Numbered from the stretch's first letter, positions 33,286 through 42,967 are shown. The stretch: 64,000 nucleotides of DNA from Symbiodinium natans (GCA_905221605.1 CAJNDS010001979.1:402501-466500); one strand, 5' to 3'. The notes: a model not told the origin generated them from the letters alone. Translations and numbers: made by a program.

Positions 33286-33560
33286 GGGCTGAGGTTGCAG
33301 GGCTGAGAGTTTAGCGTTTGGGGTTTGGGGTTTAGGGCTTAGGGCCCTAAACCCCAATACCAAAGCCGTTACCGCTGTGGGTGCGTAGGGTAACCATGGC
33401 CACAGCATGTAGAGCGACCATTGCGAGCACACTGTAATCAAGGAGGTTGAAAAGATGGTGTTGCGGCATTGCGGTTAAGGGTTGGGGGTTTGGGGTGTTT
33501 AGGGTTTAGGGTTTAGCGTTGTGCCTTAAATCTCCTGCCCAAAACACCAAGTCAACTGCA

Positions 33561-33634
33561 AAGAAGATGGGAGTTACCCCTGGAGATTGGGGTTCCCGGC
33601 TTACTGATGGCAAGTGGAAGATTCGATACCAGAT
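33561..33634 (+). CDS. Exon-like island with consensus donor
   Basis: Frame KKMGVTPGDWGSRLTDGKWK is open and continues IRYQM up to GTGAGT at 33635-33640, a good 5' splice-site match; reading through meets TGA at once. The left border is CTGCAAAG. Composition and amino acid variety are protein-like. Here the flanking arrays are TTTAGGG left and CCCTAAA right, the reverse of the common frame. Confidence 0.5.
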
Positions 33635-33790
33635 GTGAGTCCCCTTCTTTGTAAACCATGAACGCCACTGACTCACACACTTCGGGAGGTGTACCCTAAA
33701 CCCTAAACCCTAAGCCCTAAACCCTAAATCCTAAACCCTGAACCCTGAACCTTAAAACCCTTCAACCTTAAAACCTCAAGCCCCAAGCCC

Positions 33791-33870
33791 ATGGTGCAGG
33801 ACGGCTTAGTCACAGCCTTCCTCAAGCGCGCCACCAGCCGAGACAACAGCAGCAGGTGCAGAAGCTGGGT
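33791..33870 (+). CDS. Exon-like island (partial)
   Basis: Frame VQDGLVTAFLKRATSRDNSS is open after a CCCTAAA-type tract. It runs into a family C terminal fragment at 33867. Confidence 0.35.
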
Positions 33871-33950
33871 AGCCCTTTTTGCGGTTCAAGGTCCCTCTTG
33901 TATAAAGCAACCACCCCCCCCCAAAAAAAAAAAAAAAAAAACAAAACAAC

Positions 33951-33985
<35 letters not shown>

Positions 33986-34036
33986 TTAATAAACCTTTGG
34001 GATGTTCCCTTATACCAACAGTCCTTAGTAGGGAAT
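33867..34036. mobile_element. Half copies of MITE families C and A around an (AAT)n tract
   Basis: GGTTCAAGGT-CCCTCTTGTATAAAG at about 33881-33907 matches the centre of family C. After poly-C, poly-A and (AAT)n (33920-33990), the left end of family A (GGATGTTCCCTTATACCAAC, AGTCCTTAGTAGGGA) lies at 33999-34034 without its right end. Confidence 0.7.
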
Positions 34037-34043
34037 TTAAGTA

Positions 34044-34330
34044 AAATTCGTGCCAGGTCGTGGTTGTGACAAGTACTTTGATCCCGGCCACGAGTCGGAA
34101 GACGCCGCCGACTACCAGCCAGCCCAGGATGATGAGGGGCAAGAACGCAAGGCGACTTTCGAAAAAGTCCGGAAAGACTTGGAGAAGTCTGGGGCAGATG
34201 GCGAGGTGCTGGATCGGATCCTCAAGTTGCTCGAGCGCCAGCGCCTGCAGACCCAGAAGGCCTTGTCAAAGATGCATGAGAAGGAGAGCTCTAGATACTT
34301 TGTGGTGCTGATTGTAACTTCAGATCCTTA
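34044..34330 (+). CDS. Exon-like island with predicted coiled coil
   Basis: Open for about 93 codons after GTGCCAG (CAG at 34053-34055), ending at TAG 34329-34331. The N-terminal part is acidic (FDPGHESEDAADYQPAQDDE), followed by a charged heptad-rich stretch (FEKVRKDLEKS, VLDRILKLLERQRL, QKALSKMHEKE) that should form an amphipathic helix or coiled coil. Codons are G/C-ending. No specific family is recognised. It is one of the best coding islands. The frame's last dozen codons are less convincing and may be past a splice site. Confidence 0.6.
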
Positions 34331-34571
34331 GCCTTTTTGGGTTTATTGGGCTTGTGAATAAGGCAGCAAAAAGTTTAATTTATCACTACCCTCCTAAGTG
34401 CAGCCAAGGGTCTACCCTTTAAGGTAGTACATAGGGCCCGAATTCCCTCATTCCCTATGAAGAACCAGGCAGTTTTTGGGCTCAGGCTTCTCAAATCCCA
34501 AATCCCCCAGACAGTGACTTTCTTGGTTGGCCAAGTGACCATATTGTAATCAGGGTGACCTTTTTTGGGAG

Positions 34572-34700
34572 GCATTAGGTTTAGGGTTTAGGGTTTAGGG
34601 TTTAGGGTTTAGGGGGTTTAGGGTTTAGGGGGTTTAGAGTTTAGGGGGTTTAGGGTTTAGGGTTTAGGGTTTAGGGTTTAGGGTTTAGGGTTTAGGGTTT
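34572..34700 (+). repeat. (TTTAGGG)n array
   Basis: About 17 units with GGGG-containing variants at regular spacing. Confidence 0.97.
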
Positions 34701-34807
34701 CCTACTAAGAACCAGGAAACAAAAACAGAAAGGGGAGTTTGGGTTCAGCTGCGGGGTGACGCCCTATATACAACTTTTACAACCCGAGAACCTCGGGACA
34801 CACACCC

Positions 34808-34940
34808 AAGCCCTCCTGAAGCCCAAACCCTAAACCCTCAATCCCAAACCCTAAACCCTAAACCCTAAGTCCCAAACCCTAAACCCTAAATCCCAAACCC
34901 TAAACCCAAAACCCTAAACCCTAAACCCAAAAAACCCTTA
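34808..34940 (-). repeat. (CCCTAAA)n array
   Basis: About 16 units with CCCAAAC variants in a roughly 35-bp higher-order pattern (AATCCCAAACCCTAAACCCT). Confidence 0.95.
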
Positions 34941-35057
34941 AAGCCCTTGGGAGTTGCTTATGGTGGGCACCTGAATCTAGGGGGAAACACAACCATACAA
35001 AAACTCACAAGTATGGATCCTTATGGCTCTCATATGACCGGGTTTAGGGTTTAGGGT

Positions 35058-35158
35058 GAGAATGTTCCGGTTTGGTCCGCGACGGTCCGGCTCCTCTGGG
35101 CGGCCACCGTCCCTTCTGTTCTATCCTTGCTGCTTGCGCAAGATTCCTCTGCTGCTGG
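35058..35158 (+). CDS. Exon-like island, hydrophobic (partial)
   Basis: Frame ENVPVWSATVRLLWAATVPS then VLSLLLAQDSSAAG is open across the island. The hydrophobic stretch could be part of a membrane segment. TTTAGGG arrays flank both sides. Codons are G/C-rich. Confidence 0.35.
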
Positions 35159-35246
35159 GTTTAGGGTTTAGGGTTTAGGGTTTAGGGTTTAGGGTTTAGG
35201 GTTTAGGGTTTAGGGTTGGGGTTTAGGGTTTAGGGTTTAGGGCAGA
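35158..35246 (+). repeat. (TTTAGGG)n array
   Basis: Twelve near-perfect heptamers. Confidence 0.97.
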
Positions 35247-35414
35247 GGGTTCAACCTGTGCTTCGTTGAGAGGATCCCCTGCTGCCAGGGAGAAGCTTCT
35301 GGGGAGAGTGTAAGGAGGTGGGGTTTAGGGTTTAGGGAGAAGGGTTTAGGGTTCAGGGTTTAGGGTTTAGGGTTTAGGTAGAGGATCTCATGAAGGCCCC
35401 CAAAACCCTACACT

Positions 35415-35477
35415 CTAACCGGCTTCTGCCGCTAGCACTGGTGCAGCGGCTGCTCCCTGGTGCTCTAACCCGAGGGC
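35415..35477 (+). CDS. Short exon-like island (partial)
   Basis: Frame NRLLPLALVQRLLPGALTRG is open, Leu-rich. It lies in a GC-rich island within G-orientation repeats. Confidence 0.3.
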
Positions 35478-35547
35478 TTAGGGTTTAGGGCTTATAGTGC
35501 CCTCTGGGTCCTGCAACCCTAGGCACCGAATCCCCAAAAGTCTCTCA

Positions 35548-35662
35548 GGGTAGTTTCATGGTACCTTGTTACGGGCCCTTTGCAAGGGGACCACCTTTTG
35601 CACCCCTGGATACCCTATACCACCAAAGGGCCCATACTTCAGAACCCTTTAAAGCAGCCCTA
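35548..35662. mobile_element. MITE family B, copy
   Basis: The left end AGGGTAGTTTCATGGTACCT resembles the left end of 61599-61714. The right part GGGCCCATACTTCAGAACCC matches the inner part of other copies. Flanked left by TTTAGGG and right by CCCTAAA. Confidence 0.7.
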
Positions 35663-35861
35663 TCCCTAAACCCCAAAACCCTAAACCCTAAACCCCTGAC
35701 CCTAAACCCGAAACCCTAAACCCGAAACCCGAAACCCTAAACCCTAATTAAACCCGAAGCCCATGAAACTACCCTTAGAAAGTCCCCAGGAGTTGCTTTC
35801 GACCGTCAGCACCCTAAACCCTCAACCCCAAACCCCAAACCCTAAACCCTAAACCCTAAGG

Positions 35862-35938
35862 ACTTTGAAACGCGCCAGGCACAGCCGGGGTCAGCGCCAT
35901 GTCCCCACACCCCATGCAGGGGTCCACCGGCCGGGTGT
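35862..35938 (+). CDS. Exon-like island (partial)
   Basis: Frame KDFETRQAQPGSAPCPHTPC is open. Framed by CCCTAAA on the left and GTTAGGG-type repeat on the right. Confidence 0.3.
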
Positions 35939-36024
35939 TAGGGTCTTAGGGTGTTACGGGGTTAGGGTTTGGGGCTTAGGGTTTGGGACTTTGCGGTGTT
36001 GAGTTTGTTTGGGGCCTCGGGTGT

Positions 36025-36066
36025 GTGAGGGATATATATATATATACATATTTTGTTATTCATTTA

Positions 36067-36100
<34 letters not shown>

Positions 36101-36115
36101 GGGGGGGGGGGGGGT
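36025..36115 (+). repeat. (TA)n(TTTA)n plus poly-T and poly-G
   Basis: Two TA blocks separated by TTTA units, then T17 and G15 runs. It is followed by a complex block to 36440 with a (CT)n tract at 36213-36232 and no convincing gene. Confidence 0.95.
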
Positions 36116-36640
36116 TGGTGGTCATGGTGCTAGAGCTTCACTAGAAGGCTTTTTATGTACGGGGCTTGGGGGTGTGGCTTTAAAGGCTTTAAGGGTCTGT
36201 CTGCTTAAGGTTTCTCTCTCTCTCTCTCTCTATTTCGCGCTCTCTTTTTTTTGCTTTAGGGGTAAAAGAAGGTTTGAGCGTGTTGAAGGCAGTTATGTTT
36301 TGGGGGGCTTAATCAGGGGGCTCTTGCTTCTTGGATGGCGTACTTGGTTTTGTTTCGATTCGTTTTGCGTGTGCGTGAGTGTGTTGGCAAGGGAATGAGG
36401 GTGCAAGCGACCTTGTGACTCTGTGTGGCTGGAACTCCTGCACTGCCCTAACCCTAAACCCGAAAACGATCTCCTCCCAGGAGCCAACAATTAGGAGGGT
36501 TTAGGGTTAAGGGTATAGGGTTTAGGGGTTTATTGTTTAGGGTTCATTTAGGGTTTAGGGTTTAGGGTTTTGGGGTATAGGGTTTAGGGTTTAGGGTTTA
36601 GGCCCCACAACTCACGTGAGCCTAAGCCCTTAAGTTCTTA

Positions 36641-36724
36641 GCCAAGCAGTGCCAGGATTCGCCGGCCACAGACACACTGGCGGGAGCGTCGCCACTGAGT
36701 GTGGAGGCTGAAGAAGAGATGTAA
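36641..36724 (+). CDS. Exon-like island ending in a stop
   Basis: Frame AKQCQDSPATDTLAGASPLS then VEAEEEM, TAA at 36722-36724. The acidic end and clean stop suggest a C-terminal exon. The left border candidates are TTAGCCAAG and CAG. G-orientation repeats lie on both sides. Confidence 0.45.
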   Translation, partial: AKQCQDSPATDTLAGASPLSVEAEEEM

Positions 36725-37004
36725 TGGTTTAGGGGTTGGGGTTTAGGGTTTAGGGTTTAGGGTTTGGGGTTTGGGGTTTAGGGTTTAGGGGTTTAGGGGT
36801 TAAGGGTTGGGAGGTTTAGGGGTTTCGGGGATTTGGAGTTTACGGGTGTAGGGGTTTAGGAAATGAGGGCTTTCTGAAAGGCTTGTAGGGTTTAATTCGC
36901 ATTTTTGTTTTTGTGGATAATCTGTGAGTGTGTGCGTGTGTGTCCCTAAACCCTAAACCCTATATCGGGACTACAAGAGGATATCTGATTCTTGTCATTG
37001 TGCA

Positions 37005-37133
37005 GGCAAAAAGCTGTTTGTAGCGAGGAATCAGAGAATATCCTACGTGAACCTGAATCCTGAATTTTCTGAGAACCATGAATATCGTAGAAGTCCCCGG
37101 CCCACCCCCTCCCCAAACAAAAGCACAAATTAA
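37005..37133 (+). CDS. Exon-like island ending in a stop
   Basis: After TTGTGCAG (37001-37005) the frame GKKLFVARNQRISYVNLNPE is open and continues to TAA at 37131-37133, 42 codons in all. Amino acid variety is protein-like. It is framed CCCTAAA (36943-36962) and, after a further unique stretch, TTTAGGG at 37281. Confidence 0.45.
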   Translation, partial: GKKLFVARNQRISYVNLNPEFSENHEYRRSPRPTPSPNKSTN

Positions 37134-37174
37134 CATGAAAGAGTCAAAAAACATCTCTCGACATTCCCTACTAA

Positions 37175-37285
37175 CTCGGTGGCAGTACCCTCTTGGGGAG
37201 GCTTCGGAGAATCTTCGGTCTTCAGTTTGGGCCTTGGCTTGTGCGAAATAAGTCGGAAAAAAGAAGTCGATGCAGGCTACGGGTT
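37175..37285 (+). CDS. Exon-like open stretch (partial)
   Basis: 37 codons, LGGSTLLGRLRRIFGLQFGP then WLVRNKSEKRSRC, open between a TAA and the TTTAGGG array. The frame is not continuous with 37005-37133, so the two would be separate exons or one of them is chance. Confidence 0.3.
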
Positions 37286-37465
37286 TAGGGTTTAGGGTTT
37301 AGGGTTTAGGGTTTAGGGTTTAGGGTTTAGGGTTTAGGGTTTAGGGTTTAGGGTTTAGGGTTTAGGGTTTAGGGTTTAGGGTTTAGGGTTTAGGGTTAGG
37401 GTTTAGGGTTTAGGGTTTAGGGTTTAGGGTTTAGGGTTTAGGGTTTAGGGTTTAGGGTTTAGACT
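37281..37465 (+). repeat. (TTTAGGG)n array, one of the longest
   Basis: About 26 heptamers, nearly perfect with one TTAGGG unit. Its homogeneity suggests recent expansion. Confidence 0.98.
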
Positions 37466-37635
37466 AGGGGTTTTGTTCTCCTCCCCACACAGCATGAAAC
37501 CCTAAACCCCAAGGCGCTATGGAACAGGGTTTGGAGGGTTTGGGGTCTATAGGCCTCAGAGACCCTGAGCCCAAACCCTAAACCCAAACCCTTAACCCTA
37601 AACCCTAAACCCACCAGACTGGTGCCCCCTGCCAG

Positions 37636-37705
37636 GGGAATGAGGGTTTTTCGCCGGCGGGGACTACGGAGGAGCCGAGTAGCGGCAAGGCCGCCAGTGC
37701 GCAGG
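37636..37705 (+). CDS. Exon-like island (partial), frame uncertain
   Basis: It follows GCCAG at 37631-37635. One frame reads SPAGTTEEPSSGKAASAQ, another MRVFRRRGLRRSRVAARPPV; both are open. Framed CCCTAAA - island - TTTAGGG. Confidence 0.3.
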
Positions 37706-37900
37706 GTTTAGGGTTTAGGGTTTAGGGTTTAGGGTTTAGGGTTTAGGGTTTAGGGTTTAGGGTTTAGGGTTTAGGGTTTAGGGTTAGGGTTTTGGGTTTA
37801 CGGTTTAGGGTTAGGGTTTAGGGTTTGGGGTTTAGGGTTTAGGGTCAGGGGTTTAGGGTTTAGGGTTTAGGGTTTGGGATTTAGGGTTTAGGGGTTTTGG
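37706..37900 (+). repeat. (TTTAGGG)n array with degenerate tail
   Basis: About 12 perfect heptamers, then mixed variants; degenerate repeat continues to about 38030. Confidence 0.97.
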
Positions 37901-38513
37901 GGTTTTGGGGTTTATAGGGTTTAGGATCTAGGGTTTGGGGGTTTAGGGGTTAGGGGTTTAGGGGTTTAGGGGTTCAGAGTTTATAAGGGTTCAGGGGTTT
38001 AGGGGTTAGGGTTTTTAGGGGTTTTCGCGCTTCAGGCTTGGGTTTTTTGCATGAAGGGAAGGCTTGTGGGGGTGTATACAAACATCCCCAAACCCCCTGT
38101 TTACTTTTTTTTGTTGGGGAGGGGGGGGGGGGACGTGCAAAAACCCCAGACGAAGCGTGTAGGGTAAGCCCTAAACCGAAGCCCTATAGGCCCTAAAAAC
38201 CTAACCCTAAAGCCCTGAAGCCCCAAAGCCCTGACCCTGAAACTGAAGCCCGAGTCACTAGTCATCAAAGGCCGGGAACTCCCACAAAAGACCTTCGAAA
38301 TTCGGGCCCGGCCGAGCACTCCTGAAAGCCTCAAGCCCCAAAGCCTGATTAAACGCGTTTTTTAGGGTGTTTGGGGTGTTGAGGGCTTGGGGGCATTTAG
38401 GGCTTCAGGTGTTTAGGGTTTAGGGTTTTAGGGTTTTAGGGTTTAGGGTTTAGGGGTTAGGGTTCTTTACGGGGTTAGGGCTCTTTATGGGGTTTGTGGT
38501 GTTTAAGGGCTTA

Positions 38514-38600
38514 GGCTTCACAAAGTCGGCAGGCCTCGGCAACGCTGCCTTTTTCTATCTTCCGCGCCAGCCTCGGGGGGGCCTTGGGCTTTTAGGGCTT
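38514..38600 (+). CDS. Exon-like island (partial)
   Basis: Frame GFTKSAGLGNAAFFYLPRQP is open into the G-orientation repeat. GC-rich codons. No family is recognised. Confidence 0.35.
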
Positions 38601-38976
38601 TGAGGGCCTAAGTTTACATCTGGACTGCTCAGGGTAGGGAACATAGGGTTTAGGGTTTAGGGTTTAGGGTTTAGGGTTTAGGGCTTTCAGGCAGAACCTC
38701 AGGAAGCGGCGCTATGTCCGCAGATAAAGGCAAACCCTAGGGTCTAAGGTGCTCAAGACATCTATGGCCCTATAAGCCCCCATACACCTCAAGCCCCATA
38801 TAAAGCTTCAACCCAATCATGTAGCACCGGAAATACGATTAGCTACTCTGCCGAAACTTAAGACCTCACTGCCCCCCCCCCATCCCTCCGGCCAAACCCT
38901 ACTACACAAACCCTAGACAAACGCTAAAAAAGCCCTCTATAAACCAATTTCCCATAACCGCCAAAGCCTTGAACGC

Positions 38977-39077
38977 TATATGGTTAGTTCCCCCAGTTAT
39001 CGTCCCTGTTGAAAACAGGGGCCGCTGCTTTAACAAGGACTCCAGAAGGGACGAGAGTTTGGAGAACTCACCATACA
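38977..39077. mobile_element. MITE family M, single copy seen
   Basis: The left end TATATGGTTAGTTCCCCC and a nearby TCGTCCCT pair with the complement of the right end GGGACGAGAGTTTGGAGAAC and CACCATACA. It is about 101 bp with terminal inverted repeats of about 30 bp and no coding capacity. Confidence 0.8.
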
Positions 39078-39246
39078 GACCCCTAAACCTTAAACCCTAA
39101 ACCCTAATTCCTAAACCAGGTGAAGGCTACAATCCCTCTACAAACCCTCTGCAAGCTTCATGAGCCCGAAACGACTCGGAGGTTCATGGTACACCACTTC
39201 TAGGCATCCTAAGTGCCCTAACCCCCCCCCCCCTCCCCCCCAAACT

Positions 39247-39366
39247 CAAGGGTTCCCCTACTCCCCCCCTTAATTATGCTTAGTTATCCCTAAAAAGCCT
39301 TCATTTTTGGGGTGGGAACCTAGGGGGGGGGGGGTACTCTAGAGGAAGTTTTCACGGGGAGCTACC
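39247..39366. mobile_element. MITE family E, copy 2
   Basis: The right end (GGGTGGGAACCTAGGGGGG, TACTCTAGAGGAAGTT) matches that of 31049-31240. The left end is eroded by C-run expansion. Confidence 0.7.
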
Positions 39367-39405
39367 CGACAAAGCCCTCAACCCTAAACCCTAAACCCTA
39401 AACCC

Positions 39406-39480
39406 GGCAAAGCCCCTTCTGCCTCTGAGGATGGAGCGGCAAGCGGGAGGTCTCCTCGTCGGAGCCCCCAGAACGCCATG
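39406..39480 (+). CDS. Exon-like island (partial)
   Basis: Frame GKAPSASEDGAASGRSPRRS then PQNAM, 25 codons, Ser/Arg-rich and probably disordered. Framed CCCTAAA (39383-39405) and TTTAGGG (39518 on). Confidence 0.4.
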
Positions 39481-39709
39481 CTCTTTCCGTTGCACGTTTT
39501 TCGGGGTGTTGCGGAGTTTAGGGCTTAGGGCTTACTTAGCGTTTAGGGCTTAGGGCTTAGGGCTTAGGGTTTAGGGTTTAGGGTTTAGGGTGAGGTTTCG
39601 ATTGTCGCATGGATCCAAAATGTGGGTGGGTTATGAAGTTTACGTGATCTGCAAGTTTTTCTTCGGGGTGAGCTTGAGAAGCACACGCTTAGCAACGCAC
39701 GGGAAGCCC

Positions 39710-40630
39710 TAAACCCTATAAAGCCCTACGTACACAGCCTCAGAAGCCCGCAAAACCCCGCAAACCCAAAAACCCATAAACCCTACAAACTCTGTAAACC
39801 CTACAAACCCCTGTGAACCATACAAACCCTGAGTACCCTATGGACTCCAAAAACCCTTTGCGCCCCATAAACCCTGTAAACTCGAGAAAGCCCAGAAGCC
39901 CCTACATATACACCCTATTTAAACCCCTATTCACAGCTTACATAAACCCTATTTAAACTTTGTAAACTCTTCAAAAATCCTATTCCAACTCCTAAACCCC
40001 TGGACCACACCACAACCCACTATCTAAACCCTACTTAAACCCTAGAAACTCTTTAATAATCCTATTCGAACCCTTAGGAACCCCTAGACTGCACCGCAAC
40101 TATACCCTGTAAACCCTATCAACGCTACAAACCCATAGACCCCTTAAAAAAACTCATTCAAACCCCCATGAACCTCTATAAACCCTATTCAAGCCCCCAT
40201 AAACTCTAAAAACCCTATTCGAACCCCCATAAACCTACAGACCCCTATAAACCCTGTATACCCTAAACCCCTATAAACCGCACTAAGCCTCTACTAAACC
40301 CCTCTATAAACCCTGTATACCCTAAACCCCTATACACCCTACTAAACCCCTAATAAACCCGTAATAAACCCCTCATGAACCCCAAATGAACCCCTAATAA
40401 ACCCCATAAACCCCGATGAGCCGCAAGAAACAACCCCAGGTGCTCCACTCCATGGGGGTCTACAAACCCTATATACCCTAATTAGACCCCTACAATAAAC
40501 CCCCTAATAAGCCCCTTAGACTAAACCCCCCTAAACCCCTACTAAACCCCCATAAACCCCTACTAAACCCCCCATAAACCCCTAATAAACCCCTAATAAG
40601 ACCCCTAATCAACCCCTACTAAACCCCCTT
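39710..40630 (-). repeat. Long degenerate C-strand region
   Basis: About 900 bp of CCCTAAA-derived longer units such as AAACCCTATA, CCCCTAATAAA and CCCATAAACC. It includes two direct copies of a ~35-bp stretch around AACCCTGTATACCCTAAACC (about 40251 and 40309). It may represent old expanded array. Confidence 0.9.
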
Positions 40631-40636
40631 GTCAGC

Positions 40637-40740
40637 CCCCCAAAAAAGCGCAAGACCCAGGTGCTCCGCTCCCTCCACCAGCCGCGCCTCCCCGGAGAAC
40701 TCGGCGACTTCGGAGCCCCGGGCGGACTTAGGCGCGCCGG
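40637..40740 (+). CDS. Exon-like island with PKKRK motif (partial)
   Basis: After GTCAG (40631-40635) the frame PPKKRKTQVLRSLHQPRLPG then ELGDFGAPGGLRRAG is open to a G run. PKKRK would be a nuclear-localisation-like basic cluster, but it arises partly from an A run. A related CAGGTGCTCCACTCC occurs at about 40437. Framed by C-strand repeat on the left and a G run with TTTAGGG on the right. Confidence 0.4.
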
Positions 40741-41100
40741 GGGGGGGGGGGGGGGGTTTAGGGTTTAGTAAGGGTTTAGGGGTTGTTTGGGGGTTTAGGG
40801 TTTGGGGTTTAGGGTTTAGGGTTTGGGGTTTGGGGTTTAGGGTTTAGGGTTTGGGGTTTCAGGGTTTTGGGGTTTAGGGGCTAGGGGGTTTAGGGTTTGG
40901 GGTTTAGGGTTTGGGGTTTAGGGTTTGGGGTTTAGGGTTTAGGGTTTGGGGTTTGGGGTTTGGGGTTTGGGGTTTCAGTTTAGGGTTTGGGGGTTTGGGG
41001 TTTCGGGGTTAAGGGGTTTGGGGGTTTGTGGTTAAGCGGTTTGGTTTAGGGTTTTTGGGATTTGGGGGTCGAGGGTTCAAGGTTGATAGGGGCATTAGGG
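40739..41100 (+). repeat. G run and TTTAGGG/TTTGGGG array
   Basis: A G run (about 40740-40756) then about 45 units mixing TTTAGGG and TTTGGGG in alternating pairs. Confidence 0.95.
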
Positions 41101-41188
41101 GCTTCAGTGGTGTTCTAAGAACTCCTGTGAGTTGGAGTTGAGTAAGTCGGGCCCCCAGTCTGTACGGTTTGGTTTAGGCTTTTGGGTT

Positions 41189-41283
41189 GAGATGTTCCCC
41201 CTTATACTAGCAGTTCTTAATAGGGACTATGGTACCCCTATTTCAATCCCTTTTAAGGACTGTTCGTAAAGGTGGAGCATCCC
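41189..41283. mobile_element. MITE family A, copy 2 (best preserved)
   Basis: The left end GATGTTCCCCCTTATACTAG continuing CAGTTCTTAATAGGGA pairs over about 35 bp with the complement of the right end, which ends TGTTCGTAAAGGTGGAGCAT then CCC. 95 bp, non-coding. Confidence 0.9.
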
Positions 41284-41610
41284 AAATCTTGGGGTTCAAG
41301 GTTCTCTCATTCTGGAAGGTCCATCGCATTTCGGATGTTCGTATTTTGAAGTATCAATGATCGGTATCTCGTGTAATGGACCACACCCCCCCCCCTCAAA
41401 AAAACAAAGATGGCCGCTAAAATGTAACAAGGTAACCCTAAATCCAAAAGCTGCTGAACCCTACAACTACTAACACCCTAAAAGCCTAAACCCGAATACC
41501 TAAAAAACACCAAACCCCAAAACTCGAAAAAACCTGAGGACCTGGAAAGCACGTTTTTAGTAGCATTACACACAAAAGCAACCCGAGCCCCTCGTGTTTA
41601 GGGTTACACC

Positions 41611-41682
41611 TTGGACCTTGAATTCTACTCCCAAGCAGCCGCTGGGCCAGGGGAACTCCTACCACAGGCGCCACAGAGAGAG
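41611..41682 (+). CDS. Exon-like island before a (GA)n tract (partial)
   Basis: Frame EFYSQAAAGPGELLPQAPQ is open and then runs into (GA)n at 41676-41730, where it would encode Arg/Glu repeats. Only the first 22 or so codons are considered. Confidence 0.25.
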
Positions 41683-41693
41683 AGGGAGAGAGA

Positions 41694-41731
<38 letters not shown>

Positions 41732-41732
41732 G
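41676..41732 (+). repeat. (GA)n microsatellite
   Basis: Imperfect GA dinucleotides; a second (GA)n tract lies at 42041-42078. Confidence 0.95.
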
Positions 41733-41918
41733 ACAGATTAAAAAACCTTCGACCTGCTTCATGGTAGTATGGCGCCGCTATTGGGGTTGCTCTGAACATG
41801 GCTCTCCTTTTGTATTTCTTTTTATTCTTTGTTTTTTGGGCGTCCGACTATACTGCAGTATTGCGGAGCCTATATAATCCCTTGGGATTAATGGGGCACC
41901 GGAAGAAACTATAATTAG

Positions 41919-41998
41919 GGCATCCACCGGTCAATTCCGATGGTTCACCTTGAGCTCCGCCAGGAAACTGGACAAGTGGGGTTTGTAGGCTTCCGTGT
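41919..41998 (+). CDS. Exon-like island (partial)
   Basis: Frame IHRSIPMVHLELRQETGQVG is open and varied in composition. The opposite strand is also open (41848-42105), partly through the (GA)n tract. Confidence 0.3.
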
Positions 41999-42038
41999 GT
42001 TAGGGTTCTAGGGTGTAGAGAGATAGAGATAGAGGCAG

Positions 42039-42079
<41 letters not shown>

Positions 42080-42686
42080 CTGGGGGAGTGAGCGCGTTCG
42101 AGCATGCATCGCAGGTGTGTTGAGGTTCGCGAGCTGAGCTGCTTGAAAGTTGGAGTGTCCAGGGTTAGATGACGGTTTGTAAGGTTTACCTGGGACTCTA
42201 TTTACCGACAGTTTAGTCGGAGCAACCCATAAAACTACAGGTCAAGAGTGTCCCAGGTTTCAGGATTTCAGGAGCAGTAAGAAGTGCCACATCTCTCTGA
42301 GGTGGGCTTTGACCCTCAAGTTTTAGTTTTAAAATATTAAGAACAAGCCCACACCCTAAGCCCCAAACCCTAAACCCTAAACCCCAAACCCTAAACCCCA
42401 AACCCTAGACCCTTAACCCCTTCACATTCAATGGTGAGCCCTAAGCCGCAGCTCCGGACTAAACCCTAAACCCGAAACCCGAAACCCTAAACCCTAAACC
42501 CTAAATCCTACCCCTAAACCCTGAACCCTAAACCCTAGACCCTAGACCCTGAACCCTAAACCCTACCAGGGCAGACAAGCCACCAGAGCCCTTCTGAAAG
42601 CCCCAATAAACCCTAAACCCTAAACCCAAACCCCAAAAGGTCCCCCAAAACCCCTAAACCTTCAACCCTAAACCCCACAGTCAGTG

Positions 42687-42858
42687 ACATCCCGCAACCC
42701 TCCAAACCCTCCAAACCCTCCAAACCCTCCAACCCTCCAAACCCTCCAAACCCTCCAAACCCTCCAAACCCTCCAAACCCTCCAAACCCTCCAAAACCTC
42801 CAAACCCTCCAAACCCTCCAAACCCTCCAAACCCTCCAAACCCTCCAAACCCTCCAAA
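42687..42858 (-). repeat. Nonamer satellite CCTCCAAAC
   Basis: About 19 copies of a 9-bp unit that looks like the heptamer CCCTAAA with two extra bases. It passes directly into (CCCTAAA)n at 42860. Confidence 0.97.
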
Positions 42859-42967
42859 GCCCTAAGCCCTAAACCCTAAACCCTAAACCCTAACCCTAAA
42901 CCCTCAAACCTAAACCATAAACCCTAAACCCTAGCCCTAAACCCTAAACCCCAAAACCCTCTTTCAA

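Noticed and set aside
33822-34142. Minus-strand 106-codon frame with poly-Leu
   Set aside because: The Leu run is (AAT)n read on the other strand; the frame spans two mobile-element fragments.
40637-40660. Nuclear localisation signal PKKRK as functional evidence
   Set aside because: The lysines come from an A run at the island edge and the reading frame itself is unproven.
41611-41877. Arg/Glu-repeat protein
   Set aside because: The repeat is the (GA)n microsatellite; no domain follows.
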